Source: Lachnospiraceae bacterium (GTDB lineage Bacteria > Bacillota > Clostridia > Lachnospirales > Lachnospiraceae). From it: a DNA stretch of 48,552 nt. Shown here in pieces: positions 25,098 through 35,312 of this stretch. The stretch covers positions 1 through 48,552 of the forward strand of contig JAFLSX010000012.1 in NCBI GenBank assembly GCA_022510705.1, given 5' to 3'. The first letter of the stretch is position 1, and each line of letters begins with the position of its first letter. Position numbers and translations under genes: made by a program. The notes beneath the pieces were generated by a model, which worked only from the letters and a program-made list of their open reading frames with translations, did no database searches and was not told where the DNA came from.

Positions 25098-28000
25098 ATG
25101 ACTTATACTCTCGGTATCGATATTGGCTCTACTACAGTCAAGATCGCCATCCTGGATGAGCAGCATCATATATTGTTCTCCGACTACGAAAGGCATTTTG
25201 CCAACATCAGGGAAACTCTTTCTTCCCTGCTGAATAAGGCCTATGGGCAGCTGGGTAACCTGACGGTGCATCCCATGATCACCGGCTCCGGCGGCCTGAC
25301 TCTGGCTAACCATTTGCAGGTTCCTTTTACACAGGAAGTAATTGCTGTAGCCACTTCCTTAAAAGAGCTGGCGCCTCAGACGGATGTTGCCATTGAGCTT
25401 GGCGGCGAAGACGCTAAAATCATCTATTTTGAAGGCGGTAATGTAGAGCAGCGTATGAACGGCATCTGTGCCGGCGGTACAGGCTCCTTTATTGACCAGA
25501 TGGCTTCCCTGATTCAGACGGATGCCTCCGGTCTTAATGAGTATGCCAAGAATTACCACTCCCTATACACCATTGCGGCACGTTGCGGCGTATTTGCCAA
25601 GACGGATATCCAACCCCTTATCAATGAGGGGGCTACCAAGGAGGATCTGTCCGCTTCCATTTTTCAGGCAGTGGTGAATCAGACCATCAGCGGCTTAGCC
25701 TGCGGCAAACCCATCAGAGGACATGTTGCCTTCCTGGGAGGTCCCCTGCACTTTCTTTCGGAATTAAAGGCTGCCTTTATCCGCACCCTGAAACTGGATG
25801 AGGAACATATCATAGATACGGATAACTCCCATCTTTTTGCCGCGATCGGTTCCGCATTGAATGCAAAAGAGGAAATTTCCTACACGATGGAAGAAATGGT
25901 GGGCAAGCTTTCCTCTGAGATCAAGATGGAATTTGAAGTAGAGCGTATGGAGCCTCTGTTTGAAAACGAGGCTGCTTACGAAGCTTTTAAGGAGCGCCAC
26001 GCTAAGCATCATGTGGGCACTTCAGAGCTTTCAACCTATCAGGGCAATGCCTATCTGGGTATTGATGCCGGTTCCACCACCACTAAGATTGCTCTGGTGG
26101 CAGAAGACGGTTCCTTACTCTACTCTTTTTACAGCAATAATGACGGCAGCCCATTAAAGACAGCCATCCGTTCCATAAAAGAGATTTACTCCCTGCTTCC
26201 GAAAGGAGTTAAGATCGTACGCTCCTGTTCCACCGGCTACGGTGAAGCGTTGATGAAAGCCGCTTTTCTTTTGGACGACGGCGAAGTGGAAACCGTGGCC
26301 CACTACTACGCAGCTGCTTTCTTCGACCCTTCCGTGGACTGTATTTTAGACATCGGCGGACAGGACATGAAGTGTATTAAAATCAAAAACAATACCGTGG
26401 ACAGCGTACAGTTAAACGAAGCCTGCTCCTCCGGCTGCGGTTCCTTTATCGAGACCTTCGCAAAATCTTTAAACTATTCTGTGCAGGACTTTGCTGATGC
26501 CGCTCTTTTTGCAGAGCATCCCATTGACTTGGGTACCCGCTGTACCGTATTCATGAATTCCAAGGTAAAGCAGGCTCAGAAGGAAGGGGCTTCCGTTGCG
26601 GATATTTCCGCCGGACTGGCTTACTCCGTTATCAAGAATGCTTTATTTAAAGTTATTAAGGTTTCCGATGCTTCGGAGTTAGGCAGAAATATCGTGGTAC
26701 AGGGCGGAACTTTCTATAATGACGCTGTACTGCGCAGTTTTGAAAAAATTGCAGACTGTGAAGCGACCCGCCCCGATATTGCCGGTATCATGGGCGCTTT
26801 CGGCGCTGCCCTCATTGCCAGAGAACGCTTTGAAGAGGGCTATGAGACCACCATGCTCTCTTTTCAGAAAATCTGCGAACTGCAGTTTGATACCAGCATG
26901 GCAAAATGCAAGGGCTGTACCAACAGCTGCCGTCTCACCATTAACAAATTCTCCGGCGGCCGCCAATATATTTCCGGTAACCGCTGTGAGCGCGGACTGG
27001 GCAAATCCAAAAATGAGAACCATGTACCGAATTTATTCGATTACAAATTAAAAAGACTCTTTTCCTACGAGCCCCTTGATCCGGACAAAGCGCCCAGAGG
27101 TCCTGTTGGCATTCCCAGAGTCTTAAATATGTACGAAAACTATCCCTTCTGGTTCACTTTCTTTACCAAGCTGGGATATCAGGTAGTGCTGTCTCCCGCT
27201 TCCAACCGGAAGATTTACGAGCTGGGCATTGAATCCATTCCCAGCGAATCCGAGTGCTATCCGGCCAAACTGGCCCACGGACATGTTACCTGGCTGATTA
27301 AGCAGAATGTACCCTTTATCTTCTATCCCGCCCTCTTTTATGAGCGAGACGAGGTGGAGGGATCAAATAATCATTACAACTGTCCCATTGTTACCTCTTA
27401 TTCGGAAAATATCAAAAACAATGTGGAAGAAATCGGGCGGGGTGAAGTCGTTTTCCGTAACCCCTTTATGTCCTTTAAGAATCAGGATACCATTGCTTCC
27501 GCTCTGATCAAGGAATTTAAAGAACTGTCTCCTGCGGATATCAAAGCCGCTGTTGCCGCCGCATGGGAAGAACAAGCCGCCGCAAGAGAGGATATCCGTA
27601 AAAAGGGCGAAGAAACCCTGAAGTGGATGGAAGAAACCGGTAAGCGGGGTATTGTACTGGCCGGACGTCCCTACCATGTGGACCCGGAAATCAACCACGG
27701 TATTCCCGAGCTGATCACTTCCTACGATATTGCAGTCTTAACCGAGGATGCTATTTCCCATTTGGGCAATCCGGAGCGTCCCCTGATCGTATCCGACCAG
27801 TGGATGTACCATTCCCGCCTCTATGCCGCTGCCAGCTATGTGAAAACAGTGGAGAATTTGGATTTGATTCAGTTAAACTCCTTTGGCTGCGGACTGGATG
27901 CCGTTACCACGGATCAGGTGAACGATATCCTTTCCGGTTCGGATAAGATCTATACCTGCTTAAAGATTGATGAGGTCAATAATCTTGGCGCTGCACGCAT

Positions 28001-29336
28001 CCGTATCCGTTCTTTGTTATCAGCACTGCGCGTCAGGGAAAAACAGAACAAACAGAGGATTATCCGCTCCTCCGCCATTCATAAGGTCAGCTTTACCGAG
28101 GAAATGCGGCGGAATTATACTATCCTCTGCCCGCAGATGTCTCCGATCCACTTTGAAATTTTAGAGCCGGCTTTCAATGCCTGCGGCTATCATTTTGAAG
28201 TGTTGAGCAATGACAATAAACACTCCGTGGATGTAGGTCTGAAATATGTCAATAACGACGCCTGCTATCCTTCCCTTTTGGTGGTAGGACAGCTTATGGA
28301 AGCGCTGCTCTCCGGTAAATACGATCTCAACCGCACTGCCATCGTCATGAGTCAGACCGGCGGTGGCTGCCGTGCTACCAACTATATCGGCTTTATCCGC
28401 AGGGCCTTGGAAAAAGCCGGCATGGCACAGATTCCGGTTATATCTTTGAATTTAGCCGGTATTGAAAGTAATCCCGGTTTCCATTTAAATGCCAACCTCA
28501 TCATGCGTGCGGCTTACGGTGCGGTCTTCGGCGATATCTTCATGCGCTGCGTCTACCGTATGCGCCCCTATGAGGAAGTGCCCGGCAGCGTGGATGCCGT
28601 ACATCAAAAATGGCTGAAGGTGGTACAGGAATTTGTATCCGGCAAGCATCTGAATTTCTTTAAATTCAACAGCCTCTGCCGCCAGATCGTAAGGGATTTT
28701 GATGCGATTCCCATTAAAGAAGATTTAAAGAAGCCCAGAGTCGGCATCGTGGGCGAGATTTTGGTGAAGTTCTCTCCTGCCGGCAACAATCATCTGGTAG
28801 AGCTTTTGGAGGCGGAAGGTGCCGAAGCCGTTATGCCGGATCTCATCGACTTCATGCTCTACTGCTTTTACAATCAGATATATAAAGCGGATGAACTGGG
28901 TATGAGCAAAAAGACCGCCCGCATCTCCTCCCTTGGCATCTGGGCCATTGAAAAACTGCGCGGCGCCGCTGCAAAAGAACTTAAAAAGAGCCGGCATTTC
29001 ACGCCGCCCGCTCATATCAGAGATTTGGTTAAATATGCGGAGCCCATCGTATCCATCGGCAACCAGACCGGGGAAGGCTGGTTTTTGACCGGTGAAATGG
29101 TGGAACTGATCCACAGCGGCGTACCCAATATCGTCTGCTGCCAGCCTTTCGGCTGTCTGCCCAACCATGTGGTGGGCAAGGGCGTTATCAAGGAACTGCG
29201 CAAGCAGTATCCGGCTTCCAATATCGTAGCCATCGACTACGACCCCGGCGCCAGCGAAGTCAATCAGTTAAACCGTATCAAACTGATGCTCTCCACTGCC
29301 ATTAAAAATGTGGACGATCATGGCATCACAGCATAA
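25098..29336 (+). CDS. giant acyl-CoA dehydratase activase-related protein
   Basis: A 1412-residue fusion of the 2-hydroxyacyl-CoA dehydratase activase family. Two ASKHA/BcrAD-BadFG ATPase domains stand in tandem: residues ~4-270 ([23 protein letters not shown]) and ~316-575 ([24 protein letters not shown]). A cysteine cluster follows near 603 (CKGCTNSC, later GNRCERG). From ~665 comes a DUF2229-type domain ([17 protein letters not shown]), and from ~1000 an HgdB-like C-terminal region ([16 protein letters not shown], and [12 protein letters not shown] near 1352). Single-domain activases (~270 residues) carry one [4Fe-4S] cluster at a dimer interface and drive electrons into dehydratases. The family's large fused members are widespread in Clostridia, but their substrate is unknown. 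It is monocistronic, with a strong promoter and terminator, and no dehydratase subunits lie beside it. Confidence 0.9.
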   Translation: MTYTLGIDIGSTTVKIAILDEQHHILFSDYERHFANIRETLSSLLNKAYGQLGNLTVHPMITGSGGLTLANHLQVPFTQEVIAVATSLKELAPQTDVAIELGGEDAKIIYFEGGNVEQRMNGICAGGTGSFIDQMASLIQTDASGLNEYAKNYHSLYTIAARCGVFAKTDIQPLINEGATKEDLSASIFQAVVNQTISGLACGKPIRGHVAFLGGPLHFLSELKAAFIRTLKLDEEHIIDTDNSHLFAAIGSALNAKEEISYTMEEMVGKLSSEIKMEFEVERMEPLFENEAAYEAFKERHAKHHVGTSELSTYQGNAYLGIDAGSTTTKIALVAEDGSLLYSFYSNNDGSPLKTAIRSIKEIYSLLPKGVKIVRSCSTGYGEALMKAAFLLDDGEVETVAHYYAAAFFDPSVDCILDIGGQDMKCIKIKNNTVDSVQLNEACSSGCGSFIETFAKSLNYSVQDFADAALFAEHPIDLGTRCTVFMNSKVKQAQKEGASVADISAGLAYSVIKNALFKVIKVSDASELGRNIVVQGGTFYNDAVLRSFEKIADCEATRPDIAGIMGAFGAALIARERFEEGYETTMLSFQKICELQFDTSMAKCKGCTNSCRLTINKFSGGRQYISGNRCERGLGKSKNENHVPNLFDYKLKRLFSYEPLDPDKAPRGPVGIPRVLNMYENYPFWFTFFTKLGYQVVLSPASNRKIYELGIESIPSESECYPAKLAHGHVTWLIKQNVPFIFYPALFYERDEVEGSNNHYNCPIVTSYSENIKNNVEEIGRGEVVFRNPFMSFKNQDTIASALIKEFKELSPADIKAAVAAAWEEQAAAREDIRKKGEETLKWMEETGKRGIVLAGRPYHVDPEINHGIPELITSYDIAVLTEDAISHLGNPERPLIVSDQWMYHSRLYAAASYVKTVENLDLIQLNSFGCGLDAVTTDQVNDILSGSDKIYTCLKIDEVNNLGAARIRIRSLLSALRVREKQNKQRIIRSSAIHKVSFTEEMRRNYTILCPQMSPIHFEILEPAFNACGYHFEVLSNDNKHSVDVGLKYVNNDACYPSLLVVGQLMEALLSGKYDLNRTAIVMSQTGGGCRATNYIGFIRRALEKAGMAQIPVISLNLAGIESNPGFHLNANLIMRAAYGAVFGDIFMRCVYRMRPYEEVPGSVDAVHQKWLKVVQEFVSGKHLNFFKFNSLCRQIVRDFDAIPIKEDLKKPRVGIVGEILVKFSPAGNNHLVELLEAEGAEAVMPDLIDFMLYCFYNQIYKADELGMSKKTARISSLGIWAIEKLRGAAAKELKKSRHFTPPAHIRDLVKYAEPIVSIGNQTGEGWFLTGEMVELIHSGVPNIVCCQPFGCLPNHVVGKGVIKELRKQYPASNIVAIDYDPGASEVNQLNRIKLMLSTAIKNVDDHGITA

Positions 29337-29353
29337 TAATCATATATAAAATC

Positions 29354-29407
29354 AGCTCCCAATTTCATTTCCTGATAATATAGGAAATTGAATTTGGGAG
29401 CTTTTTA
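29354..29407. terminator. bidirectional terminator after the activase gene
   Basis: AGCTCCCAA (29354-29362) pairs with TTGGGAGCT (29394-29402), with further pairing between AATTTCATTTCC and GGAAATTGAATT inside. CTTTTTAA follows on plus and GATTTTATAT on minus, so it can also end the ABC permease transcript (stop 29432). Confidence 0.85.
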
Positions 29408-29431
29408 ATGCCCTAAAATGATATCACATAT

Positions 29432-30139
29432 TTATCCGTTAGCCTGCTTTCTGACCATCAGCCAGGATAAGCCAATTAACAGAATACCGCATACACACGC
29501 GCTTAGAATATGCCAAATCGGTGCTAACTGCAGGAATTCATCAAAACATATTATCAACCATCCCAGCATTCCGGCATAATATCCCGTTTCAAAGAAATAG
29601 CGCCCAAGACAGTTTCCTAACATAGCAAGCAGCCAGAGACCGATAAAAACCCAGCCCTTAAATTTAATATAGAGAACACCTAAAAACAATAGTACAATGG
29701 GAAATCCCAGGACAAACAGTGCCAACATCCCGCCATCAGTAAAGAGTTTCCATCCTGTCACTTCCCATACCGGTGAAAAACCGGCTGCTGTCGCTAAAAT
29801 CCATTCCAATAACGCTGCTGCCAAAACCAATACCAGACCAAGCAGTTGGTGAAGTACCCGCACCACTCCGTAGGAAACCAGAAAAGATTTTCTGGTTTTG
29901 CCCATGGAGATCATAAAGAAAAATACCGTTTGCGCCTCTACAATGCCCGTTAAAAAAATACATATACTCCAAAAAATCAGGGTAATGATCGGACCTAATG
30001 ACTCAAAGCTTGTTTTTTCCAAGACTTTTGCGAAGAAAAGTGCGATGCTCGTTCCTAATATCCCCGCAATCCCTGACGTAAACAGTTCAAAATACAGATT
30101 GCCCAGGCAGAAATCCCAAGTCTTTTTTATCTCTTTCAT
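29432..30139 (-). CDS. ABC exporter membrane subunit 2
   Basis: A 235-residue protein with six predicted transmembrane helices, last gene of a four-gene unit (regulator, ATPase, two membrane proteins). It has no strong family motif that I can name; residues ~50-75 (IITLIFWSICIFLTGIVEAQTVFFFMISMGKTRKSF) contain the small-loop MGKTRKSF pattern seen in ABC-2-type permeases, and the same pattern appears as MGSSRRDSF in the neighbouring subunit. The pair is therefore likely to form a heterodimeric channel with the ATPase at 30831. It starts 15 bases after the upstream permease. Confidence 0.72.
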   Translation of the reverse strand: MKEIKKTWDFCLGNLYFELFTSGIAGILGTSIALFFAKVLEKTSFESLGPIITLIFWSICIFLTGIVEAQTVFFFMISMGKTRKSFLVSYGVVRVLHQLLGLVLVLAAALLEWILATAAGFSPVWEVTGWKLFTDGGMLALFVLGFPIVLLFLGVLYIKFKGWVFIGLWLLAMLGNCLGRYFFETGYYAGMLGWLIICFDEFLQLAPIWHILSACVCGILLIGLSWLMVRKQANG

Positions 30140-30154
30140 GTGATCACTCCCTCT

Positions 30155-30829
30155 CTATACCCTGACCTCTATTTTTCTTGCACCCATCCACTCCAGCCAT
30201 ATGGAAAAAGCATCTAACAGGATTGCCGTTATAACTCCAATTACAATCCAGGCCCGTAAGGGAAGCATTTTACGTATTTCTAAAATTTTCAAAAAGCCTG
30301 TTATCCCAACCGTCGCATTTACCATATGATAAACCAAAACGCCTATGATCACTGTCAGAAGTGTCATCATGTAAACCCCAACCGCAACATTTCTTCCAAA
30401 CCGGAACATAATAGCGCAGAGCAGATTATTTGCAAGCAGACTTAAAAACAGGTAAGCAGCCACTGTCGAAACCAGTTTGGGTGAGGAACTACCCGACAAA
30501 CTCCCTAATACAACCATTAACAATAAAATTTCCAAGGCGATCACATGGATCATGATCACCATACCGATAAAGCTGTCCCTTCTGCTGCTTCCCATGCTGA
30601 CGCTAAAAGGAAAATAATTAGCGGCTCCGTTTATCCCTATTAAAATAAGCCACATTGGAATATATATAGCTACATATCCGGTATCAGTCAAGGCTGCAAA
30701 TATCTCTCCCGGGTTTCCTACAAGCAGACCGCAAATCACCGGAATACAGGCTAACACCACTATGATCCACCCCAACATATATTCATAATTTCTTCCCCAA
30801 AAACGCAGGTTTCTGTAAATGCTATTCAT
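30155..30829 (-). CDS. ABC exporter membrane subunit 1
   Basis: A 224-residue protein with six predicted helices and the MGSSRRDSF loop near residue 90, matching the equivalent loop of the next gene. The start is the ATG at 30829 (GGAGGAG seven bases upstream), one base after the ATPase stop; a reading from 30859 would overlap the ATPase needlessly. Substrate unknown. In the YtrA-regulated family, such modules respond to cell-wall-active antibiotics, but that cannot be read from this sequence. Confidence 0.74.
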   Translation of the reverse strand: MNSIYRNLRFWGRNYEYMLGWIIVVLACIPVICGLLVGNPGEIFAALTDTGYVAIYIPMWLILIGINGAANYFPFSVSMGSSRRDSFIGMVIMIHVIALEILLLMVVLGSLSGSSSPKLVSTVAAYLFLSLLANNLLCAIMFRFGRNVAVGVYMMTLLTVIIGVLVYHMVNATVGITGFLKILEIRKMLPLRAWIVIGVITAILLDAFSIWLEWMGARKIEVRV

Positions 30830-30830
30830 A

Positions 30831-31709
30831 TCAGTTCTCCTCCCCGCACATACTGACAAAAAGTCGCTGCAGACTCACCGGCTGCACGGTAATCTCCTCG
30901 GATGAGGCAATGCTCTGCCCCTTTTCCAAAAGCAGGGTGGCGCCCTTGCTTCTGCCCATCTTTTCGGTATGCAGACAATGCAGATCTGTCACGGCAGCAT
31001 CTACAACATCCTCTCTGCCGCTTATATATACTGCTCTCTCCACCAGTTCCTGTGCATTTTCTTTTAACAGCATTTTTCCTTTGTCTATGATGATCACCTC
31101 TTCAAACAGATCCGCTGCTTCTTCTATGATGTGGGTGGAAACAATAAAGGTACGTCCGCTCTCCGCAAACTCCTCCAGTAAAATGCGGTAAAACTGCTCT
31201 CTTACCACAACATCCAAACCTGCTACCGGTTCATCCAAAAAAGTATAATCCGCCTTGCTGGCCAGCGCAATGATGATGGTGATCATGGACTGCATACCTT
31301 TTGAAAGCTTCATAACTGATTTGCGGGTATCCAGACCGAATTTCTCCACCAGCCGACTTGCCATTTCCGCATCCCAGCCCGGCATATAGATGGATGCCGC
31401 ACGCAGATAGTCTTTTACTTTCAATCCTTTCCCGCCCCCGTTATCCCTTAAGGGATTGATCTCTCTGGAAAAGCAGATATGGGAAAGGGCTTCCCTGTTC
31501 TCCCAGACCGGCTCCCCATTTAAGGTAACGCTTCCCGCAGTGGCAGGATTCTGTGCCGAGAGAATAGACAAAAGCGTAGTCTTACCGGCACCGTTTCTGC
31601 CAATCAGCCCGTAAATCTTGCCTTTTTCCAACTCCAGATTGATATCCTCTAAAACCTTTACTTTTCCGTACTGTTTCATAATATCTTTGCAGATCAATTT
31701 TTCTTCCAT
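30831..31709 (-). CDS. ABC transporter ATP-binding protein
   Basis: A 292-residue ATPase. Walker A is GRNGAGKT (residues 37-44), the signature loop is LSKGMQS near 137, Walker B and its glutamate are YTFLDEP near 156, and the H-loop lies in STHIIEEAADLFEE near 193. The C-terminal ~80 residues form the regulatory tail common in drug- and peptide-exporter ATPases. The signature is LSKGM rather than LSGGQ, as in many BcrA/YtrB-like ATPases. It follows the GntR-type regulator gene by 48 bases and partners the two membrane subunits. Confidence 0.92.
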   Translation of the reverse strand: MEEKLICKDIMKQYGKVKVLEDINLELEKGKIYGLIGRNGAGKTTLLSILSAQNPATAGSVTLNGEPVWENREALSHICFSREINPLRDNGGGKGLKVKDYLRAASIYMPGWDAEMASRLVEKFGLDTRKSVMKLSKGMQSMITIIIALASKADYTFLDEPVAGLDVVVREQFYRILLEEFAESGRTFIVSTHIIEEAADLFEEVIIIDKGKMLLKENAQELVERAVYISGREDVVDAAVTDLHCLHTEKMGRSKGATLLLEKGQSIASSEEITVQPVSLQRLFVSMCGEEN

Positions 31710-31757
31710 GACTTATGCCTCCCTTGGTTTCAATTTCTTATGCATTTAAATATACCG

Positions 31758-32120
31758 CTATTTCGCATTTTGCAGCATGCCGATCAGCTCCTCTTTGGAA
31801 ATACCCAGACTTTCCGCTTCTTCCAAAAGCGTCTTCACGTAGTTGTCAAAGAATTCTTCCTTCCGCCGCTTTTGGATGGCAGCCTTAGCTCCCGTGGTCA
31901 CAAACATGCCGATTCCCCTCTTTTTATATAAAACCCCCCGCTCTACGAGGATATTGATGCCCTTTGCGGCAGTGGCCGGATTGATGACATAGAGCTTTGC
32001 CAGCTCATTGGTGCTGGGTACCCTCTCCTCTTCCAGCAAAATATCCCGCAGAATATCATTTTCCAATAACTCGCTGATCTGTAGATAGATGGATTTTTCC
32101 TGTGTCAGGAATTCTTGCAC
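31758..32120 (-). CDS. GntR-family (YtrA subfamily) repressor
   Basis: A 120-residue regulator consisting of the GntR winged helix (residues ~10-75: IYLQISELLENDILRDILLEEERVPSTNELAKLYVINPATAAKGINILVERGVLYKKRGIGMFV) and only a short helical dimerisation tail, the mark of the YtrA subfamily. These proteins usually repress the ABC transporter operon they head. The start is a GTG at 32120 with AGGAGG seven bases upstream. The palindrome at 32188-32209, overlapping its own -10 box, is a good candidate operator. Inducer unknown. Confidence 0.9.
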   Translation of the reverse strand: MQEFLTQEKSIYLQISELLENDILRDILLEEERVPSTNELAKLYVINPATAAKGINILVERGVLYKKRGIGMFVTTGAKAAIQKRRKEEFFDNYVKTLLEEAESLGISKEELIGMLQNAK

Positions 32121-32187
32121 AGCATTTCCTCCTTTCTTGCTTCTAACAATTTATTTTTTACCTGATTATTGTCAGTCTTGTTATTTG

Positions 32188-32236
32188 GTTCATTACTTAT
32201 GTAACTAACCATAGCACCTGTGCGGATATTTGTCAA
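32188..32236 (-). promoter_or_regulatory. promoter and palindromic operator of the GntR-ABC operon
   Basis: On the minus strand TTGACA (32236-32231), a 17-base spacer and TATGGT (32213-32208). A 22-bp dyad with GTT-N2-TTAC arms (32188-32209; 7 of 9 bases symmetric) begins at the -10 and runs over the predicted transcription start. This is where a YtrA-type repressor would block transcription. Confidence 0.75.
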
Positions 32237-32242
32237 CCCAAA

Positions 32243-32286
32243 AATATAAAAAGCGTAAGAGGTACATTTCCGTACTACTCTTACGC
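32243..32286 (-). terminator. intrinsic terminator after the NYN-domain gene
   Basis: GCGTAAGAGGTAC (32253-32265) pairs with GTAC-TA-CTCTTACGC (32272-32286) with a 2-base bulge. On the minus strand the 3' arm is followed by TTTTTATATTTTT. Confidence 0.88.
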
Positions 32287-32306
32287 CGTCTTTTACTGAG
32301 AATTTT

Positions 32307-33347
32307 TTATGATTGCTTTTTCCGGACCTGACTGTTCTTCTGCTGAAATTCCAGTCCGGGGAAAGACTTTAACATTTTATGAAAATGGGAAAAACCGTAG
32401 TTATGATAATCGAATTTGGGATATTTCTGTCTGATGCCGTTTAAAAGGCTGCCCACTGCCATCCACTCGCCGTTCTTTGTCTTCTCCCCTACCATTTCCA
32501 ATACCGTGCGCTGGATATCTGCAGGGACCGTCTCCGCTCCTTTTTTACCCACTACCCATTCCGTTCCCCGCATGGTCAGCTCGATATCGGAAAAGGATTT
32601 TAGCATCTGGCTGAATTTGGAAAACTTATAAACACGGTAGTCAAAATCGGGATAGCGCTTCTGCAGGGATGTGGAGAGCTTGCTCATCTGCAGGAAATCG
32701 CCTTCTTCCGTCTGCTCGTCGATAATCTCCATAACTGCTTTCCTAATCGTGGCAAGACTGGTGATGGGCTGTGCATCGGAAGATTTTTCAGCCGCAGTCT
32801 TGGCAGCACTCTTCGTCCCGCCTTTCTTTGCCGTCGTGCCGTTTCCGCTTTTTTTCTCGGAAGTATCCTCATTCTCTCCCTTATTCTTATCCTCGTTACT
32901 CTTGCTCTCAAATAATACATCCAAGGTCTTAAACTGGTCGCAGACTTTGATAAAAGGCATGGGCGTCTTGCTCTCCCCCATACCGATCACCATTTTGCCG
33001 TCCTCCTTTAGTCGCCTTGCCAAAGCGGTAAAATCACTGTCGGAGGAAGCAATCACAAAGCCGTCCACATGATTGCTGTAGAGAATATCCATAGCGTCAA
33101 TGATCATAGCGGAATCCGACGCATTCTTGCCCGTGGTGTTGGAGAACTGCTGCACCGGTGTCAGGGAGTTTAACAACAGGCATTCCTTCCAGGAACGCTT
33201 GGCATTGTTCGTCCAGTCACCGTAGATCCGGCGGATACTGGCTATGCCATAATTCACCGTTTCCGTCAGAATAATATCGATATACTTGGGAGAAATATTG
33301 TCCGCATCTATCAAAAGGGCAAATTTCTTATCATTTTCCATGTTCAT
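32307..33347 (-). CDS. NYN-domain (PIN-like) nuclease with two OST-HTH/LOTUS-like domains
   Basis: A ~346-residue protein. Residues ~8-145 form a NYN domain with conserved acids in ALLIDADNIS, IYGDWTN, SDSAMIIDAMDILY and ASSDSDFTALARRL, the pattern of Mg-dependent RNases of the LabA/MARF1 group. A charged, low-complexity linker (~148-190, rich in Lys/Glu/Ala) follows. Two related ~65-residue segments (~195-265 and ~275-340) share the LOTUS-like pattern ...FLQMSKLSTSLQKRYPDFDYRVYKFSKFSQMLKSF and ...WMAVGSLLNGIRQKYPKFDYHNYGFSHFHKMLKSF. LOTUS domains bind RNA, including G-quadruplex RNA, in other systems. The start (33347) is one of three nearby choices; GTG at 33353 and ATG at 33341 are alternatives. 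It follows the cyclophilin gene by 30 bases. Confidence 0.85.
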   Translation of the reverse strand: MNMENDKKFALLIDADNISPKYIDIILTETVNYGIASIRRIYGDWTNNAKRSWKECLLLNSLTPVQQFSNTTGKNASDSAMIIDAMDILYSNHVDGFVIASSDSDFTALARRLKEDGKMVIGMGESKTPMPFIKVCDQFKTLDVLFESKSNEDKNKGENEDTSEKKSGNGTTAKKGGTKSAAKTAAEKSSDAQPITSLATIRKAVMEIIDEQTEEGDFLQMSKLSTSLQKRYPDFDYRVYKFSKFSQMLKSFSDIELTMRGTEWVVGKKGAETVPADIQRTVLEMVGEKTKNGEWMAVGSLLNGIRQKYPKFDYHNYGFSHFHKMLKSFPGLEFQQKNSQVRKKQS

Positions 33348-33377
33348 GACCACATCTTTCCTTCCTATGGTTCGCCA

Positions 33378-34094
33378 TTAATCAATGACCAATATTTTCT
33401 CAATAACGGCCCTGTCCTCCATCTGCACAGCTCCGTTCTCACCCTGAACCGCAGTATTTCCACAGATTTCATCCACAATATCCATTCCATCCGTCACATA
33501 GCCAAAGGCCGCGTACTGTCCATCCAAAAAGGTCGAATCCTGATGTACGATAAAGAACTGGGAGCTGGCGCTGTTATAAGCCTGTGAGCGGGCCATAGAA
33601 ATGGCGCCTCTGGTATGGGACAGGTTATTTTCTATGTTATTAGCGGAAAACTCACCTGTAATCGTCTCCTCCGAGCCCCCAAAACCGGTTCCCAAAGGAT
33701 CGCCTCCCTGCATCATAAAGCCTTCTATCACACGATGAAAGGTCAGTCCGTCATAAAAACCGTCCTGTGCCAGATTCACAAAATTGGTTACTGTAATAGG
33801 CGCACTGTCCGCATCCAATTCTACTGCAATGACACCCATATCTTGAATATGGATTTCGATATGGTGTGTACCGGAAAGCAATTCTACCGCTCCTTCCGTT
33901 TCTTCCGATTCACTCGTTTCTTCCTGCCTATTCTCCTGTCCTGTTTCCCTGCCTGTGGCAGCCGTGGTTTCCTCCCTCTGAATAGGTGCTGTGGGGTCCT
34001 CGCCGCAGCCTGCCAGCAATAAAGCGCTGAATATTACCGTCCAAGCGGGGAGAAATCTCTTTAATAATTTCCTTTTTCTTTCTGTTTTTTTCAT
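33378..34094 (-). CDS. cyclophilin-type peptidyl-prolyl isomerase lipoprotein
   Basis: A 238-residue lipoprotein (lipobox LLAGC, Cys ~30) with a Thr/Glu-rich spacer to about residue 72, then a cyclophilin domain. Conserved active-site stretches are FHRVIEGFMMQGGDP (catalytic Arg in FHRV), GAISMARSQAYNSASSQFFIV and FGYVTDGMDIVDEI. It would assist folding of exported proteins at the outer face of the membrane. It lies between the unknown anchored protein (34141) and the NYN nuclease gene and may be co-transcribed with both. Confidence 0.93.
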   Translation of the reverse strand: MKKTERKRKLLKRFLPAWTVIFSALLLAGCGEDPTAPIQREETTAATGRETGQENRQEETSESEETEGAVELLSGTHHIEIHIQDMGVIAVELDADSAPITVTNFVNLAQDGFYDGLTFHRVIEGFMMQGGDPLGTGFGGSEETITGEFSANNIENNLSHTRGAISMARSQAYNSASSQFFIVHQDSTFLDGQYAAFGYVTDGMDIVDEICGNTAVQGENGAVQMEDRAVIEKILVID

Positions 34095-34140
34095 CTTTTC
34101 TATTTTCCTGCCTTTCTATATTTTGCTATTGATACTGCCA

Positions 34141-35250
34141 TCAATTTGCAGTGGGTCCTATGGCGGTAATTGCTTCGACTTTGCCGTCCCGCATCAGCAC
34201 ATACAATCCTACCGGAACATGTGTCCGTTCTTCTTCTCCTTCTCCACAGCCGCAGAAAATTTGGGCCGTATAAACAGGAGCAAATTCCTTCGCAAACCCC
34301 GTAGGATACAGAGCATCATTAAATTCCCAATAAGGTGAAATGTCTTCCTCCTTCACCAGTTCGGGCATAAGCTGCAGGCATTCCTCCTCGCTTAAGCCTA
34401 CCCTTAACCCGCAGGCTAACTGCGGTGCTGTTTTCTCCGCCAAAACATAGTACACTACCTCAGACGCAGGGTGATCCTCAAATTCCTCATAATAATAATC
34501 CACACCGGAAATCCTTACGATTTTCCAAACACCTTCTACCGCACCCGGCAATGTATCCGCTATGACTCTTTCCTCACCCAACAGCACTGCCTCTTCATAA
34601 TCCGGCAGGGGAAGTCCGAAGATCAGCCACGGGTACGATACATCCGTATGGGACACCGATATACCCTTAGAGCTGCCTTCCACCAACACATCTTCTACCG
34701 GGATATACGGTACTGACAACGGAAGTTCCACCGGGGAATCCGCATATCTCTCTCCCCGCATGAGCTGTATGTATTCCGTTTGCTCAAGGGCAGTCTCAGA
34801 ATCCGCATAACGGAACAAAATCTTCTTACTGCCGTCCTGCTTGATTTCTAAATACATAGGTTTCATACCTGCCGCAGGCAGTCTGATCGGATACAAGGAA
34901 AACCGTAAAACTCCCGGTGTTTCTCCTTTCAAAAGAACAGCCTCATTGGAAAATGTGGTCATAATCTGCACATCAAAACCATCTTTATGCTCGGTTTTTA
35001 CCTTTTCCTCTATTGTAACATACAGGCTGTTCTCCACCTGGGTATTTTCATAAACAGAAATCTCTATGGTAATATCTGTGTAGCTTCCGTCCTCTTCTTC
35101 TATAATTTGAACGCCAGTATACTTTCCGGGTGCAATTTCATTGGATGCATGTTGCAGTGGAGCTATCAAAAACAGCACAGCTGCTATAACCGCAATCATA
35201 ATCACTGCCGCTATTACAAGAATTCCTTTTTTCTTATTCCCTTTGTCCAT
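34141..35250 (-). CDS. membrane-anchored protein of unknown function
   Basis: A 369-residue protein with a short basic N terminus (MDKGNKKKG), one transmembrane helix (residues ~10-31) and a large extracytoplasmic part rich in beta strands and acidic residues. No family motif recognised. The start is set at the ATG at 35250, which has GAGG six bases upstream; a longer reading from 35358 has no ribosome binding site. It lies just after metA on the same strand. A CGCGEGEEERTHVP stretch near the end contains two close cysteines. Confidence 0.7.
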   Translation of the reverse strand: MDKGNKKKGILVIAAVIMIAVIAAVLFLIAPLQHASNEIAPGKYTGVQIIEEEDGSYTDITIEISVYENTQVENSLYVTIEEKVKTEHKDGFDVQIMTTFSNEAVLLKGETPGVLRFSLYPIRLPAAGMKPMYLEIKQDGSKKILFRYADSETALEQTEYIQLMRGERYADSPVELPLSVPYIPVEDVLVEGSSKGISVSHTDVSYPWLIFGLPLPDYEEAVLLGEERVIADTLPGAVEGVWKIVRISGVDYYYEEFEDHPASEVVYYVLAEKTAPQLACGLRVGLSEEECLQLMPELVKEEDISPYWEFNDALYPTGFAKEFAPVYTAQIFCGCGEGEEERTHVPVGLYVLMRDGKVEAITAIGPTAN

Positions 35251-35312
35251 TGATAACCTCTCTAAAAACGCTATACAGACATGGCTCAGATCCACATTGC
35301 TGCGATCAAATC

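Noticed and set aside
29432..32120. Bacitracin-resistance (BceAB) module
   Set aside because: The permeases lack the large extracellular domain and FtsX-like layout of BceB, and no two-component system is present; the GntR/YtrA type fits better.
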